A stretch of DNA of 12,710 bases from NCBI GenBank assembly GCA_016219075.1, contig JACRCJ010000258.1:1-12710 (forward strand), written 5' to 3'. How positions within the stretch are numbered: the first letter of the stretch is position 1; the number at the start of each line of letters is the position of its first letter. The translations under genes were made by a program, and so were the position numbers. This DNA comes from Deltaproteobacteria bacterium. GTDB taxonomy: Bacteria; Desulfobacterota; GWC2-55-46. Below are positions 6,061 through 12,710 of the stretch, piece after piece. The notes beneath the pieces are model-generated. The model was not told the origin of the DNA. It ran no database searches and saw only the letters and a list, made by a program, of their open reading frames with translations.

Positions 6061-7245
6061 TTATTCGAGGCCCCGGAACTCCTTTTTGAGCTTATCGAGG
6101 GCCCCGGGCTCAAGCAACAGCTCTATTGTTGTAAGCCCCAGGCACTTGACCCCCTCCAAAAGGGCCCTGTGGCCGTCAGGGGTTACGGTGGCGTCGGCGA
6201 ACTCGTGGGTGTGGATGTTTATGCCCTCCCTTATGGGCACATGAGGGTGTATCGTTGGGATTATCTGGGAGACATTGCCTATGTCGGAGGAGCCGACATT
6301 CTTTTCGGGCGGCTGTTTGTCCTCCTTGAGACCGAGAAACTCAAGGGCCCGCCTGTAGGCGTCGCAGAAGGCGTTGTTTAGCTTCATGGGCGCGTTAAGG
6401 TCGCCGACCTCCTTTACCTCAAGCGTGCACCCTGTGGCGGTTGCGGCCCCTGAGGCGCAGTTTATGACCCTCTGCTTTACGGACTCAAGCTCGTTTAAGT
6501 CGTTGGACCGCACATAAAAAGACGCCTCGGCCCTCTCGGGGATTATGTTGGGGGCCTTTCCGCCGTCGGTGATTATGCCGTGCACCCGCACATCCGTCTT
6601 TAACTGCTGTCTCAAGGCGCTGATGCCGTTGAAGGTGAGTATGACCCCGTCAAGGGCGTTTATCCCCTCTTCGGGGTAGGCCGAGGCGTGGCTTGAGCGG
6701 CCGTGGAAGATGAAATTCACCCTGGAGACCCCGAGGAAGTGCTTGACCACGGTCCTTTTGGACGACCCGTGGACCATCATGGCGGCGTCCACGCCGTCGA
6801 AGACCCCGGCTTTTATCATCTCTATCTTGCCCTTGCCGAGCTCTTCGGCCGGGGTCCCGAGGACAAGTATGGTGCCGCGTCCTTCTTTCAAACCCCCCTT
6901 GAGGGCCGTGGCAAGGGCCGCCCCTGCGCCGATAGAGGCCGTGCCGCTTATGTTGTGGCCGCACCCGTGCCCGACGGCAGGCAGGGCGTCCATCTCGGCC
7001 AGTATGGCTATGACGGGCACGCCGCTGCCGTAACTCGCCTTGAAGGCCGTCTCCATGCCGGCCACCCCCCCGGTGACGGTAAAGCCGGACTCCTTGAGGA
7101 ACGCCTGCATGGCGGCGGAAGTCCTCTTCTCCTTCAGCCCCGTCTCGGGGTTGCGGTAAAAATCGTCGCTCAAGGCCGCAAGCCTGTCTTTAAGCGAATC
7201 GGCGGCCTCGACGAGCGCCTTTTTTACTTCCATCAGTTCTTTCAT
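6061..7245 (-). CDS. M20-family metallopeptidase/amidohydrolase (AbgB/PM20D2-like)
   Basis: 394 residues from ATG 7245. M20 signatures in order: AEMDALP (about 83-89; metal-site Asp), GHGCGHN (92-98; His/Cys ligands), GTPAEE (130-135; catalytic Glu pair), MVHG (157-160), and HGRSSHASAYPEEGINALD (dimerisation domain, about 181-199). The GHGCGHN form and the SSHASAYP...GINALD stretch point to the M20D subgroup with AbgB and PM20D2, which cleave amide or dipeptide bonds of small molecules; the substrate here is unknown. The frame is open upstream to a TTG at 7269, but that codon lies in the stem of the preceding terminator, so I prefer ATG 7245 (ATG 7233 is also possible; both have weak ribosome-binding sites). 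It follows sat/cysC by only 51 bp that contain a terminator, so it probably has an internal promoter or depends on read-through. A link to sulfur metabolism is positional only. Confidence 0.88.
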   Translation of the reverse strand: MKELMEVKKALVEAADSLKDRLAALSDDFYRNPETGLKEKRTSAAMQAFLKESGFTVTGGVAGMETAFKASYGSGVPVIAILAEMDALPAVGHGCGHNISGTASIGAGAALATALKGGLKEGRGTILVLGTPAEELGKGKIEMIKAGVFDGVDAAMMVHGSSKRTVVKHFLGVSRVNFIFHGRSSHASAYPEEGINALDGVILTFNGISALRQQLKTDVRVHGIITDGGKAPNIIPERAEASFYVRSNDLNELESVKQRVINCASGAATATGCTLEVKEVGDLNAPMKLNNAFCDAYRRALEFLGLKEDKQPPEKNVGSSDIGNVSQIIPTIHPHVPIREGINIHTHEFADATVTPDGHRALLEGVKCLGLTTIELLLEPGALDKLKKEFRGLE

Positions 7246-7255
7246 TGCCTTTACG

Positions 7256-7289
7256 AAAAAATCCCCCAACCCCTTGACGGGGTTGAGGG
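7256..7289 (-). terminator. strong intrinsic terminator after sat/cysC
   Basis: On the minus strand CCCTCAACCCC (7279-7289) pairs with GGGGTTGGGGG (7263-7273) over 11 bp with one T-G wobble and loop GTCAA, then ATTTTTT. The stem starts 7 bases after the sat/cysC stop and ends about 10 bases before the peptidase ATG. Confidence 0.9.
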
Positions 7290-7296
7290 AGAGTAT

Positions 7297-9009
7297 TTAC
7301 TTTATAAAACCCATCTGTTCGAGTTTAAGAAGTATCTGCTGGCTCGCCTCATCGGGCGTATACTCCCTTGTGTCTATGACCATCTCGGGGTTCTCAGGTG
7401 CCTCGTACGGGTCGCTTATCCCGGTAAATTCTTTTAATATGCCCGCCCGCGCCTTGGCGTAGAGGCCCTTACGGTCCCGCTCCTCGCAGGTCTCCAGCGG
7501 GGTGGCGACATGGACCTCGATGAACCCGCCGGTCTTCTGCACCTCTTCCCTCACGAGTTGGCGGGTCTTCGCGTAGGGGGCTATGGGGGCGCAGATGGCG
7601 GCCCCGCCGTTCTTCGTTATCTGACTCGCGACGAACCCTATCCTCTGGATGTTCAGGTCCCTGTGCTCCCTTGAAAAGCCGAGCTCGCTCGACAGGTTCT
7701 TCCTGACGATGTCGCCGTCAAGAAGCGTTACGGAGCGGCCGCCCATCTCCATCAGCTTTACCATCAGGGCGTTGGCGATGGTCGATTTGCCGGAGCCCGA
7801 AAGCCCGGTGAAAAATACCGTGAAGCCCTGCTTGTGCCTCGGCGGATAGGTCTTCCTGAGTTCGTTCACCACCTCGGTGTACGAGAACCAGTCCGGGATG
7901 TCGAGGCCCTGCATGAGGCGGCGGCGGAACTCGGTGCCCGATATGTTCAGCACCGTCTCGCCGGGCTGCACCTCGTTGGACGGGACATACTCGGCCTTCT
8001 CCTGCACATAGACCATCTCCTGGAACGGGACCATCTTTATCCCGACCTCGTCCTGGAGCCTGCCCAGAAGCTCCTGCGCGTCGTAAGGGCCGTAGAAATC
8101 CTCGCCCAAGCTGTTCTTGCCGGGGTCCGCGTGGTTCCTGCCGACGATAAAGTGCGTGCACCCGTAGTTCTTCCTGATGATGGCGTGCCAGAGGGCTTCC
8201 CTGGGCCCGCCCATCCTCATGGCCAGCGGAAGCAACGAGAGCATCGTGGTGTGCTCCGGGTACTGCTTCACGAGGTGCTCGTAGCAGCGGATCCTTGAGT
8301 AGTGGTCGATGTCGCCGGGCTTGGTCATGCCCACAACGGGCTGTATCAGGAGGTTCGCCTCGCATATCTTGGCGGCCCTGAAGGTCAGCTCCTGGTGCGC
8401 CCTGTGCATCGGGTTTCTGGTCTGGAAGGCCACTACCTTGTGCCAGCCGTTCTTCCTGAACGTTTCCCTCAAGTCCTTCGGCGTGTTCCTCAAGGCCTTG
8501 AAGTCGTAGTGCATCGGAAGCTCCGCGCCTTCGAGACGGCCGCCAATGTAGACCGGGTTCGCCTTGTTGAAGAGGTAGTTGACTCCTGGGTGCACCGTGT
8601 CGTCGGACTTGAAGACATTGAGGGCCTCCGCCTTCTTGTCCGGGGTCCAGATGTCGGAGACGGTAAGCACGGCCAGTAGCACGCCTTCCTGGTCACGGAG
8701 CGCCACCTTCGCGCCTTTTGAGACCTTCGCGGCGAACGCCTCGGTAACATCGAGGGTTATCGGCATCGGCCATATCACATTTGAGGCAAGCCTCATGTTT
8801 TTTACGACCGAGTCGTAGTCGGCCTTTCCCATGAACCCGTCGAGCGGCGAGAAGGCCCCGTTTAAAAGCATCTCGATGTCCCAGAGCTGGCGTTCGGTCA
8901 AGTCCCATGATATGTAATCCCGCGCCGCGGCCTTTAATGCCTCGGCCTCTTTCTCGGGCAGTATCAACTCCTTAAGTTCTCCTCCATGCGGCGCCGTAAG
9001 TGTGGACAC
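7297..9009 (-). CDS. sat/cysC: bifunctional sulfate adenylyltransferase/adenylylsulfate kinase
   Basis: 570 residues. The N-terminal ATP sulfurylase part (about 1-385) makes APS from sulfate and ATP, with the active-site motif QTRNPMHRAHQ (196-206) and the second motif read here as GRNHADPG (290-297; the usual form is GRDHAGPG). The C-terminal APS kinase part (about 393-570) makes PAPS: P-loop GLSGSGKS (402-409), LDGDIVRKN (430-438), FSREHRDLNIQR (445-456), RDRKGLYAKARAG (511-523) and FTGISDPYE (528-536). The intact P-loop suggests real kinase activity, unlike the degenerate regulatory domain of fungal sulfurylases. The start is GTG 9009, with AAGGAGGAG about 8 bases upstream. Cytosolic. Neighbours are cysQ (152 bp upstream) and an intrinsic terminator downstream. 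A specific promoter in the upstream gap was not convincing. Confidence 0.97.
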   Translation of the reverse strand: MSTLTAPHGGELKELILPEKEAEALKAAARDYISWDLTERQLWDIEMLLNGAFSPLDGFMGKADYDSVVKNMRLASNVIWPMPITLDVTEAFAAKVSKGAKVALRDQEGVLLAVLTVSDIWTPDKKAEALNVFKSDDTVHPGVNYLFNKANPVYIGGRLEGAELPMHYDFKALRNTPKDLRETFRKNGWHKVVAFQTRNPMHRAHQELTFRAAKICEANLLIQPVVGMTKPGDIDHYSRIRCYEHLVKQYPEHTTMLSLLPLAMRMGGPREALWHAIIRKNYGCTHFIVGRNHADPGKNSLGEDFYGPYDAQELLGRLQDEVGIKMVPFQEMVYVQEKAEYVPSNEVQPGETVLNISGTEFRRRLMQGLDIPDWFSYTEVVNELRKTYPPRHKQGFTVFFTGLSGSGKSTIANALMVKLMEMGGRSVTLLDGDIVRKNLSSELGFSREHRDLNIQRIGFVASQITKNGGAAICAPIAPYAKTRQLVREEVQKTGGFIEVHVATPLETCEERDRKGLYAKARAGILKEFTGISDPYEAPENPEMVIDTREYTPDEASQQILLKLEQMGFIK

Positions 9010-9017
9010 AGTCTTTA

Positions 9018-9026
9018 CTCCTCCTT
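9018..9026 (-). promoter_or_regulatory. strong Shine-Dalgarno for GTG start of sat/cysC
   Basis: AAGGAGGAG on the minus strand, 8 bases before GTG 9009. It settles the non-ATG start, as no nearby in-frame ATG has a comparable site. Confidence 0.8.
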
Positions 9027-9161
9027 CAATATTGTCTTTTTGATGTAAAATACTTGTTTTAAGGCCCGTCCGTTGACTCTATAGATTGCCATACCTCGCA
9101 ACTATTTTCTACTGCTTTATTGCTGAATGTCATAAAACCGCCTTTAAGCCCGGCCGAAGCG

Positions 9162-9959
9162 TCACAAAAACCGTTTCCACGGAAACGGCGGGGAGCCGGT
9201 TACCATGAAGTACGGGTTTGCAAGGTCTTCCTTGTTGTACTCAAGCGGCCTGCCCTCAAAGTCCGTCACACTCCCGCCGGCCGCCTCCACGACGGAGTGC
9301 GCGGCCGCCGTGTCCCACTCCATGGTGGGGCCGAACCTGGGGTACAGGTGCGCCCGCCCCTCGGCCACGAGACAGAGCTTCAAAGAGCTTCCCATGCTGA
9401 GGCACTCGGCCTCTTTGATCCTTTCAAGGAACGCTTCGAGGGCTTCTCCCCTGTGAGACCTTGAAGCCACTACCCTTACGGCCCCTCCGGTATAGCCCGC
9501 CGTCTTTATCGGCTCAGGGGCGCCGCCTGAGGCGGCCTTGAACGCACCCACTCCCTTTATCCCGTAGTACGCCACATCGAGCACAGGGGCGTAAACGAGA
9601 CCCAGAACAGGCGCTCCGTCCTCGATCAAGGCGATATTCACGGTAAACTCGCCGTTACGGTTTATGAACTCCTTGGTCCCGTCAAGAGGGTCCACGAGCC
9701 AGAAACTCTTCCAGCGCCTTCTCACCTCGTAAGGCTCGGCCCTCGACTCCTCGGAGAGTACCGGGACCCCGGGCGTAAGCCTTGCGAGCCCGGCGGCGAT
9801 TATATCGTGGGCGGCCGAGTCCGCCACGGTCAGCGGAGAGCCGCCTTCCTTGTATGTCGTCTTGACCTCTCCAAGAGAGTAGACCTTAAGGATCGCCGCT
9901 CCGGCTTCTCTGGCGAGCGGGAGGAGGTCCTTTATCAAACTCGTTTTATCTTCCTTCAT
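9162..9959 (-). CDS. cysQ: 3'(2'),5'-bisphosphate nucleotidase CysQ
   Basis: 265 residues, the usual length for CysQ in the inositol monophosphatase-like superfamily. It hydrolyses PAP (and possibly PAPS), preventing PAP build-up when PAPS is used. Metal-site motifs are complete: LSEES (68-72), WLVDPLDGT (87-95) and EWDTAAAH (214-221); KEGGSPLTVADSAAH (37-51) is the typical N-terminal segment. ATG 9959 has no strong ribosome-binding site. It lies 121 bp after cysH, a gap that holds an imperfect inverted repeat (CCGTTG/CAACGG, 10001-10023), and before sat/cysC. The last eight or so codons are shared with a hairpin plus T-run (see the overlapping terminator entry). Confidence 0.95.
   Translation of the reverse strand: MKEDKTSLIKDLLPLAREAGAAILKVYSLGEVKTTYKEGGSPLTVADSAAHDIIAAGLARLTPGVPVLSEESRAEPYEVRRRWKSFWLVDPLDGTKEFINRNGEFTVNIALIEDGAPVLGLVYAPVLDVAYYGIKGVGAFKAASGGAPEPIKTAGYTGGAVRVVASRSHRGEALEAFLERIKEAECLSMGSSLKLCLVAEGRAHLYPRFGPTMEWDTAAAHSVVEAAGGSVTDFEGRPLEYNKEDLANPYFMVTGSPPFPWKRFL
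9166..9188 (-). terminator. terminator-like hairpin overlapping the cysQ stop
   Basis: Minus-strand CCGTTTCC...GGAAACGG (9171-9188) is a perfect inverted repeat (7 bp with a 4-base loop is realistic), followed by TTTTT (9166-9170). It encodes the PFPWKRF codons, and the cysQ TGA follows the T-run directly, so transcription may end within or just at the end of the gene. Confidence 0.6.
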
Positions 9960-10080
9960 TCTTTATCAACCAAAAGAACCTTTTTTTGAGTTCTGCCGCC
10001 CCGTTGGGGTTTTTAAGCAACGGCGGGGTCATTTTCTTGGAATCCTTCGACTCCACCGGGGTTTTGATGCCGAAGACGGC

Positions 10081-10773
10081 TCACTTGTGCAGGCCGCACT
10101 CGGTCTTGTCAAACCCGTCCCATCTGCCGGACCTCGGGTCTTCACCCGGCTTTACCGGCCTTGTGCACGGCTCACAGCCTATCGACGGATACCCGCGGTC
10201 AAGGAGAGCGTTGTAGGGGAGCTTGTGCAGGGCGATATAATCCCAGACCTGCTTTTTGGTCCACTTCGCCAGCGGGCTCACCTTTATGAGGCCGTTTCTT
10301 TCGTCCCACTCCACTATCGGCGTGTTTGCCCTTGTCGGCGACTGGTACCTTCTTATCCCGGAGATCCAGAGCTTCAAGCCCGTCAGGGCCTCTTTCAAAG
10401 GCTCCACCTTGCATATCTCGCAGCACCTGTCCGGGTCTTTTTTCCATAGCTCCGGGCCGTACTCCTTTTCTATCTCCTCTTTGGTCTTCTTCGGCGCGTA
10501 CCGTTCGACCTTTATCCCGTACCTCTTTACGGCCTTGTCCACCACATCCAGCGTCTCCTTGAAGAGAAAACCGGTGTCGATGTAGAAGACCCTTGAATCG
10601 GGCTTTATCTTTATGAGCATGTCGAGGGCGACTATCTCGGCGAAGCTGCAGGCAAGGGCGAACTCCTGCGTGTCGAAGTTATCGACCACCCACTTAAGAA
10701 CGTCCTGCGGCTCCTTACCCTCAAGGGCGTCACTTACCTCTTTAAGTTCCTCAACCGTCCAGATTTTACTCAT
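10081..10773 (-). CDS. cysH: iron-sulfur type phosphoadenylyl/adenylyl-sulfate reductase
   Basis: 230 residues. It reduces activated sulfate (APS or PAPS) to sulfite with thioredoxin or a similar donor. Cys117-Cys118 (DRCCEICKVEPL) and Cys200/Cys203 (GCEPC) are the four ligands of the 4Fe-4S cluster found in APS reductases and some PAPS reductases, and the C-terminal TECGLH (224-229) carries the catalytic cysteine. The PP-loop region reads CSFAEIVALDM (42-52), two residues shorter than the common SFGAEDVVLLDM form. I place the start at ATG 10773 with a weak GGGTG site. The longer frame starting at 10854 takes its first residues (PYHQNS...AENFN) from the dispersed repeat, so I reject it. It follows the UspA gene across that repeat and precedes cysQ. 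Substrate choice (APS or PAPS) cannot be settled from sequence. Confidence 0.93.
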   Translation of the reverse strand: MSKIWTVEELKEVSDALEGKEPQDVLKWVVDNFDTQEFALACSFAEIVALDMLIKIKPDSRVFYIDTGFLFKETLDVVDKAVKRYGIKVERYAPKKTKEEIEKEYGPELWKKDPDRCCEICKVEPLKEALTGLKLWISGIRRYQSPTRANTPIVEWDERNGLIKVSPLAKWTKKQVWDYIALHKLPYNALLDRGYPSIGCEPCTRPVKPGEDPRSGRWDGFDKTECGLHK

Positions 10774-10800
10774 CTTATACACCCATACATTTTCCGTTGA

Positions 10801-10916
10801 ATTAAAATTCTCCGCCATGAGTGGCTGAGAATTTTGATGGTACGGAAAAATCATTTATATTTGCCAGCCTTGGCCCGCCGCTAAAGCGACGGGATTGCGG
10901 CTGGCACTCCCATTCA
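10801..10916 (+). repeat. 116-bp dispersed repeat, copy B, in the cysH leader
   Basis: Second copy of the 5427-5544 unit, in the same orientation. The proximal hairpin has AAAATTCTC/GAGAATTTT arms plus an inner GCCA/TGGC stem across one mismatch. The distal hairpin pairs GCCAGCC (10863-10869) with GGCTGGC (10899-10905), enclosing CCCG.CGC/GCG.CGGG with a TAAA loop. It ends 28 bp upstream of the cysH ATG on the minus strand and begins 7 bp past the UspA gene, so it could form the cysH leader or separate the two transcripts. Confidence 0.85.
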
Positions 10917-10923
10917 AAACACC

Positions 10924-11391
10924 TTATTGCTCTTCGATGACGACGACCTCGCAAGAGGCCTTCTCTTTTACCTCGTCGGCCAGGGAGCGCGAGAAGTACT
11001 TGAAGATCGCCTTCTGCCTCTTCCTGACAATTATGACCGTGCCTATATCCATCGAGGCTATGAGGGATAAGACCCTCTCAAGAGGCACACCGTGCTCCAT
11101 GACCGGCTCGAAGCCGACCCCCTCTTCCATCGCCTTTATCTGGACCCGCCCGAGCTCCTCGTACCCGATCTGGCGCTGCTGCTTCATGATGGATTCGGAG
11201 AGCTCGGTCGATGGCTTGTCGCCTATGAACCCTATGTCGGTGAACTTCTCCGAAATTTCGCTCGCCAGCCCTTTTTCAAGCAGATAGAGGGCGGCAAGAG
11301 TAACCCCGTCCTTTTTCGCCCTCTTTACGGCGAAATCGATCGCCTCTTCGGATGTGCCGGAAGGCGGGAGTACGAAAAGCACTTTTTTCAT
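10924..11391 (-). CDS. UspA-family protein lacking the usual ATP-binding glycines
   Basis: 155-residue universal-stress-type alpha/beta protein: N-terminal KKVLFVLPPSGTSEEAIDFA strand-helix, central segment VTLAALYLLEKG, and C-terminal IGTVIIVRKRQ and CEVVVIEE strands. In ATP-binding Usps the region after the fourth strand carries G-2x-G-9x-G(S/T); here it reads VRKRQKAIFKYFSRS with no glycine, so nucleotide binding is doubtful. The ATG lies one base after the TGA of the anion transporter (TGACATG), which implies tight translational coupling and suggests it regulates or binds the transporter, as Usp proteins do for some transport systems. That role is inference. Confidence 0.85.
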   Translation of the reverse strand: MKKVLFVLPPSGTSEEAIDFAVKRAKKDGVTLAALYLLEKGLASEISEKFTDIGFIGDKPSTELSESIMKQQRQIGYEELGRVQIKAMEEGVGFEPVMEHGVPLERVLSLIASMDIGTVIIVRKRQKAIFKYFSRSLADEVKEKASCEVVVIEEQ

Positions 11392-11392
11392 G

Positions 11393-12710
11393 TCAATAAC
11401 CCCGCCCGATCAAAGGCCACCACACGGCAGCGACGATGTTGAAGACTATCCACGCGGAAACAGTCATTATCAAGCCGCCCTTTATCATGTCCTTCATGGT
11501 TATGTAGTTCGACGACACCGCTATGGCGTTCGCAGGCGTTGACATCGGGAACATGAAGGCGAGTCCCGCCGGAACGGCTATCGCGTAAGTCAGGACCGAC
11601 GGGTCCATCGAAAGCTTCTCGGCCATCCCGATGCTCACCGGAAGAAGTACGGCTATTACGGCGGCGTTGCTCATCGACTCGGTCAGGAGTATCGACAGGA
11701 GGGCGAAGACGGCGAAAACAGCCCAGGGGGCCGTTATCGAGCCACCGACGGCCCCGTTCACTATCCACGCGGCCGCCCCGCTTTTATCGAGGGCGGTCCC
11801 AAGGATTATCGCACCGCCGTACATGAGTATCACGCCCCAATTGACGTACTCTTCGATATCCTTCCACCTCACGAGCCTGAAGACGAAGAGTACGACAACG
11901 GAGCTCAACGCGATCGTTGCCAGCCCGGCCTGCCTTCCTAAAAACATCCACGCCGCTACGGTCAGTAAAAGCACCGTCCCGACGGCGTACTCGTTGTAGC
12001 TCATCTTCCCGAGGCCCTTGAGCCTCTTGGAAAGCACAAGGTGCGCGCTTTCAACCCCTGTGACGTCTATCGGGAAGAACCGGGTCAGAAGGAGATACCC
12101 GACAAAAAGCATTATGACCACAAGCGGAAAAACCGCGATCGCATAGTCGAGAAAATCTATCGACTGGCCCGTTGTCTCCTTCAATATGCCTATCGCAAGC
12201 GGTACCCGCGCCCCGCCGAGGAAGGTCCCCACGCCTCCTATCACGCAGCCCCAGGCGAGGGCGAAAAAGAGTAGCTTGCCGTAGTTTGACTTGCCCGGTT
12301 TTAAATTCAGCCCCCTCGATATCTCAAGGACTATCGGGAAGAGCATCGCCGCCACCGCGTGCTCGGACATGAAGAACGAGAGCGCGGCCGCCAGAAGAAA
12401 TACGCTCAAAAGGAGCTTCTTCGGGGAGTCCCCGAACCTGTCCATTATGTTAAGGGCGATCCTTCCGGATAGCCCCGAGTGCATTATCGCCCCGGCGAGT
12501 ATGAAGGCGCCGAGTATGAAAAATACCGCCTCGTTGCCGAAGAGCGCGTAAGTGTCCCTCTTGGACAAAACCCCCAGAAGGGGGACGAGCACTATGGCGA
12601 AAAGGCTTGTGATCGCAAGAGGAACAACATTTGTGACCCAGAGTATGAGGCAGACCAGGAATACCGCTATCGCCCTCTGCCCCTCAACGCTAAGCCCCGC
12701 CGGGGTCGGC
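11393..12710 (-). CDS. SLC13/DASS-family anion transporter, N-terminus beyond window edge
   Basis: 438 residues, open at the right edge, so the first part of the N-terminus is missing. It is a polytopic membrane protein with hydrophobic segments throughout. Family features include GLSVEGQRAIAVF and WVTNVVPLAITSLFA at the start, the FILGAFILAGAIMHSGLSGRIA segment, a GGVGTFLGGAR loop, TESMSNAAVIAVLLP, and FMFPMSTPANAIA. The two SNT motifs of Na+-coupled DASS proteins read SEH (12359-12367) and SNA (11663-11671). With cysH, cysQ and sat/cysC adjacent, it most likely imports sulfate; other divalent anions are possible. An internal GTG at 12592 is not a likely start, as homologous sequence continues upstream of it. 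Confidence 0.88.
   Translation of the reverse strand, partial: PTPAGLSVEGQRAIAVFLVCLILWVTNVVPLAITSLFAIVLVPLLGVLSKRDTYALFGNEAVFFILGAFILAGAIMHSGLSGRIALNIMDRFGDSPKKLLLSVFLLAAALSFFMSEHAVAAMLFPIVLEISRGLNLKPGKSNYGKLLFFALAWGCVIGGVGTFLGGARVPLAIGILKETTGQSIDFLDYAIAVFPLVVIMLFVGYLLLTRFFPIDVTGVESAHLVLSKRLKGLGKMSYNEYAVGTVLLLTVAAWMFLGRQAGLATIALSSVVVLFVFRLVRWKDIEEYVNWGVILMYGGAIILGTALDKSGAAAWIVNGAVGGSITAPWAVFAVFALLSILLTESMSNAAVIAVLLPVSIGMAEKLSMDPSVLTYAIAVPAGLAFMFPMSTPANAIAVSSNYITMKDMIKGGLIMTVSAWIVFNIVAAVWWPLIGRGY

Noticed and set aside
7246..7269. TTG start for the M20 peptidase at 7269
   Set aside because: The codon lies in the stem of the sat/cysC terminator and has no separate ribosome-binding site.
6703..7437. 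244-codon plus-strand open frame
   Set aside because: It is antisense to the M20 peptidase and crosses the intrinsic terminator into the sat/cysC end. No protein family features.
7718..8365. 215-codon minus-strand frame inside sat/cysC
   Set aside because: It is a shifted frame within a well-conserved Sat/CysC coding region; arginine-rich composition typical of a shadow frame.
9010..9161. possible riboswitch or promoter upstream of sat/cysC
   Set aside because: The 152-bp gap is AT-rich near the start codon, but I found no convincing -35/-10 pair and no SAM-type or other riboswitch core.

Overview
All eleven protein-coding genes lie on the minus strand, so transcription runs from high to low coordinates. 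The DNA is GC-rich, uses AGG and ATA codons freely, and carries several lipoprotein signal peptides plus CsgG- and FlgT-like outer-membrane families. This points to a Gram-negative (diderm) bacterium. The palindromic intergenic repeats and the 4Fe-4S-type CysH would fit a Nitrospirota or deltaproteobacterial-type lineage, but that placement is inference only.

Right half (12710 to 6061): a sulfate-assimilation neighbourhood. In transcription order it holds a 5'-truncated SLC13/DASS anion transporter, a UspA-like protein one base after it, a 116-bp repeat, cysH (iron-sulfur type), cysQ with a terminator-like hairpin across its stop codon, and a fused ATP sulfurylase/APS kinase (sat/cysC) with a GTG start and a strong Shine-Dalgarno. 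A strong intrinsic terminator follows, then an M20 peptidase of the AbgB/PM20D2 type. The expected flow is sulfate uptake, APS, PAPS, sulfite, with CysQ clearing PAP.

Middle (5070 to 6060): about 990 bp with no believable gene. It is a mosaic of palindromic and inverted repeats. One ~118-bp unit in it has a second copy just upstream of cysH.

Left half (5069 to 1): a lone two-TM HAMP protein, then what looks like an envelope operon: a FlgT_N-type secreted protein, a GNA1162/DUF799 lipoprotein, a CsgG-family lipoprotein with an extra FlgT_C-like tail, and a TPR + SLH lipoprotein that runs off the left edge. This operon, with FlgT-type domains apparently divided between two proteins and an SLH lipoprotein at its end, is the best candidate in the window for an uncharacterised system.
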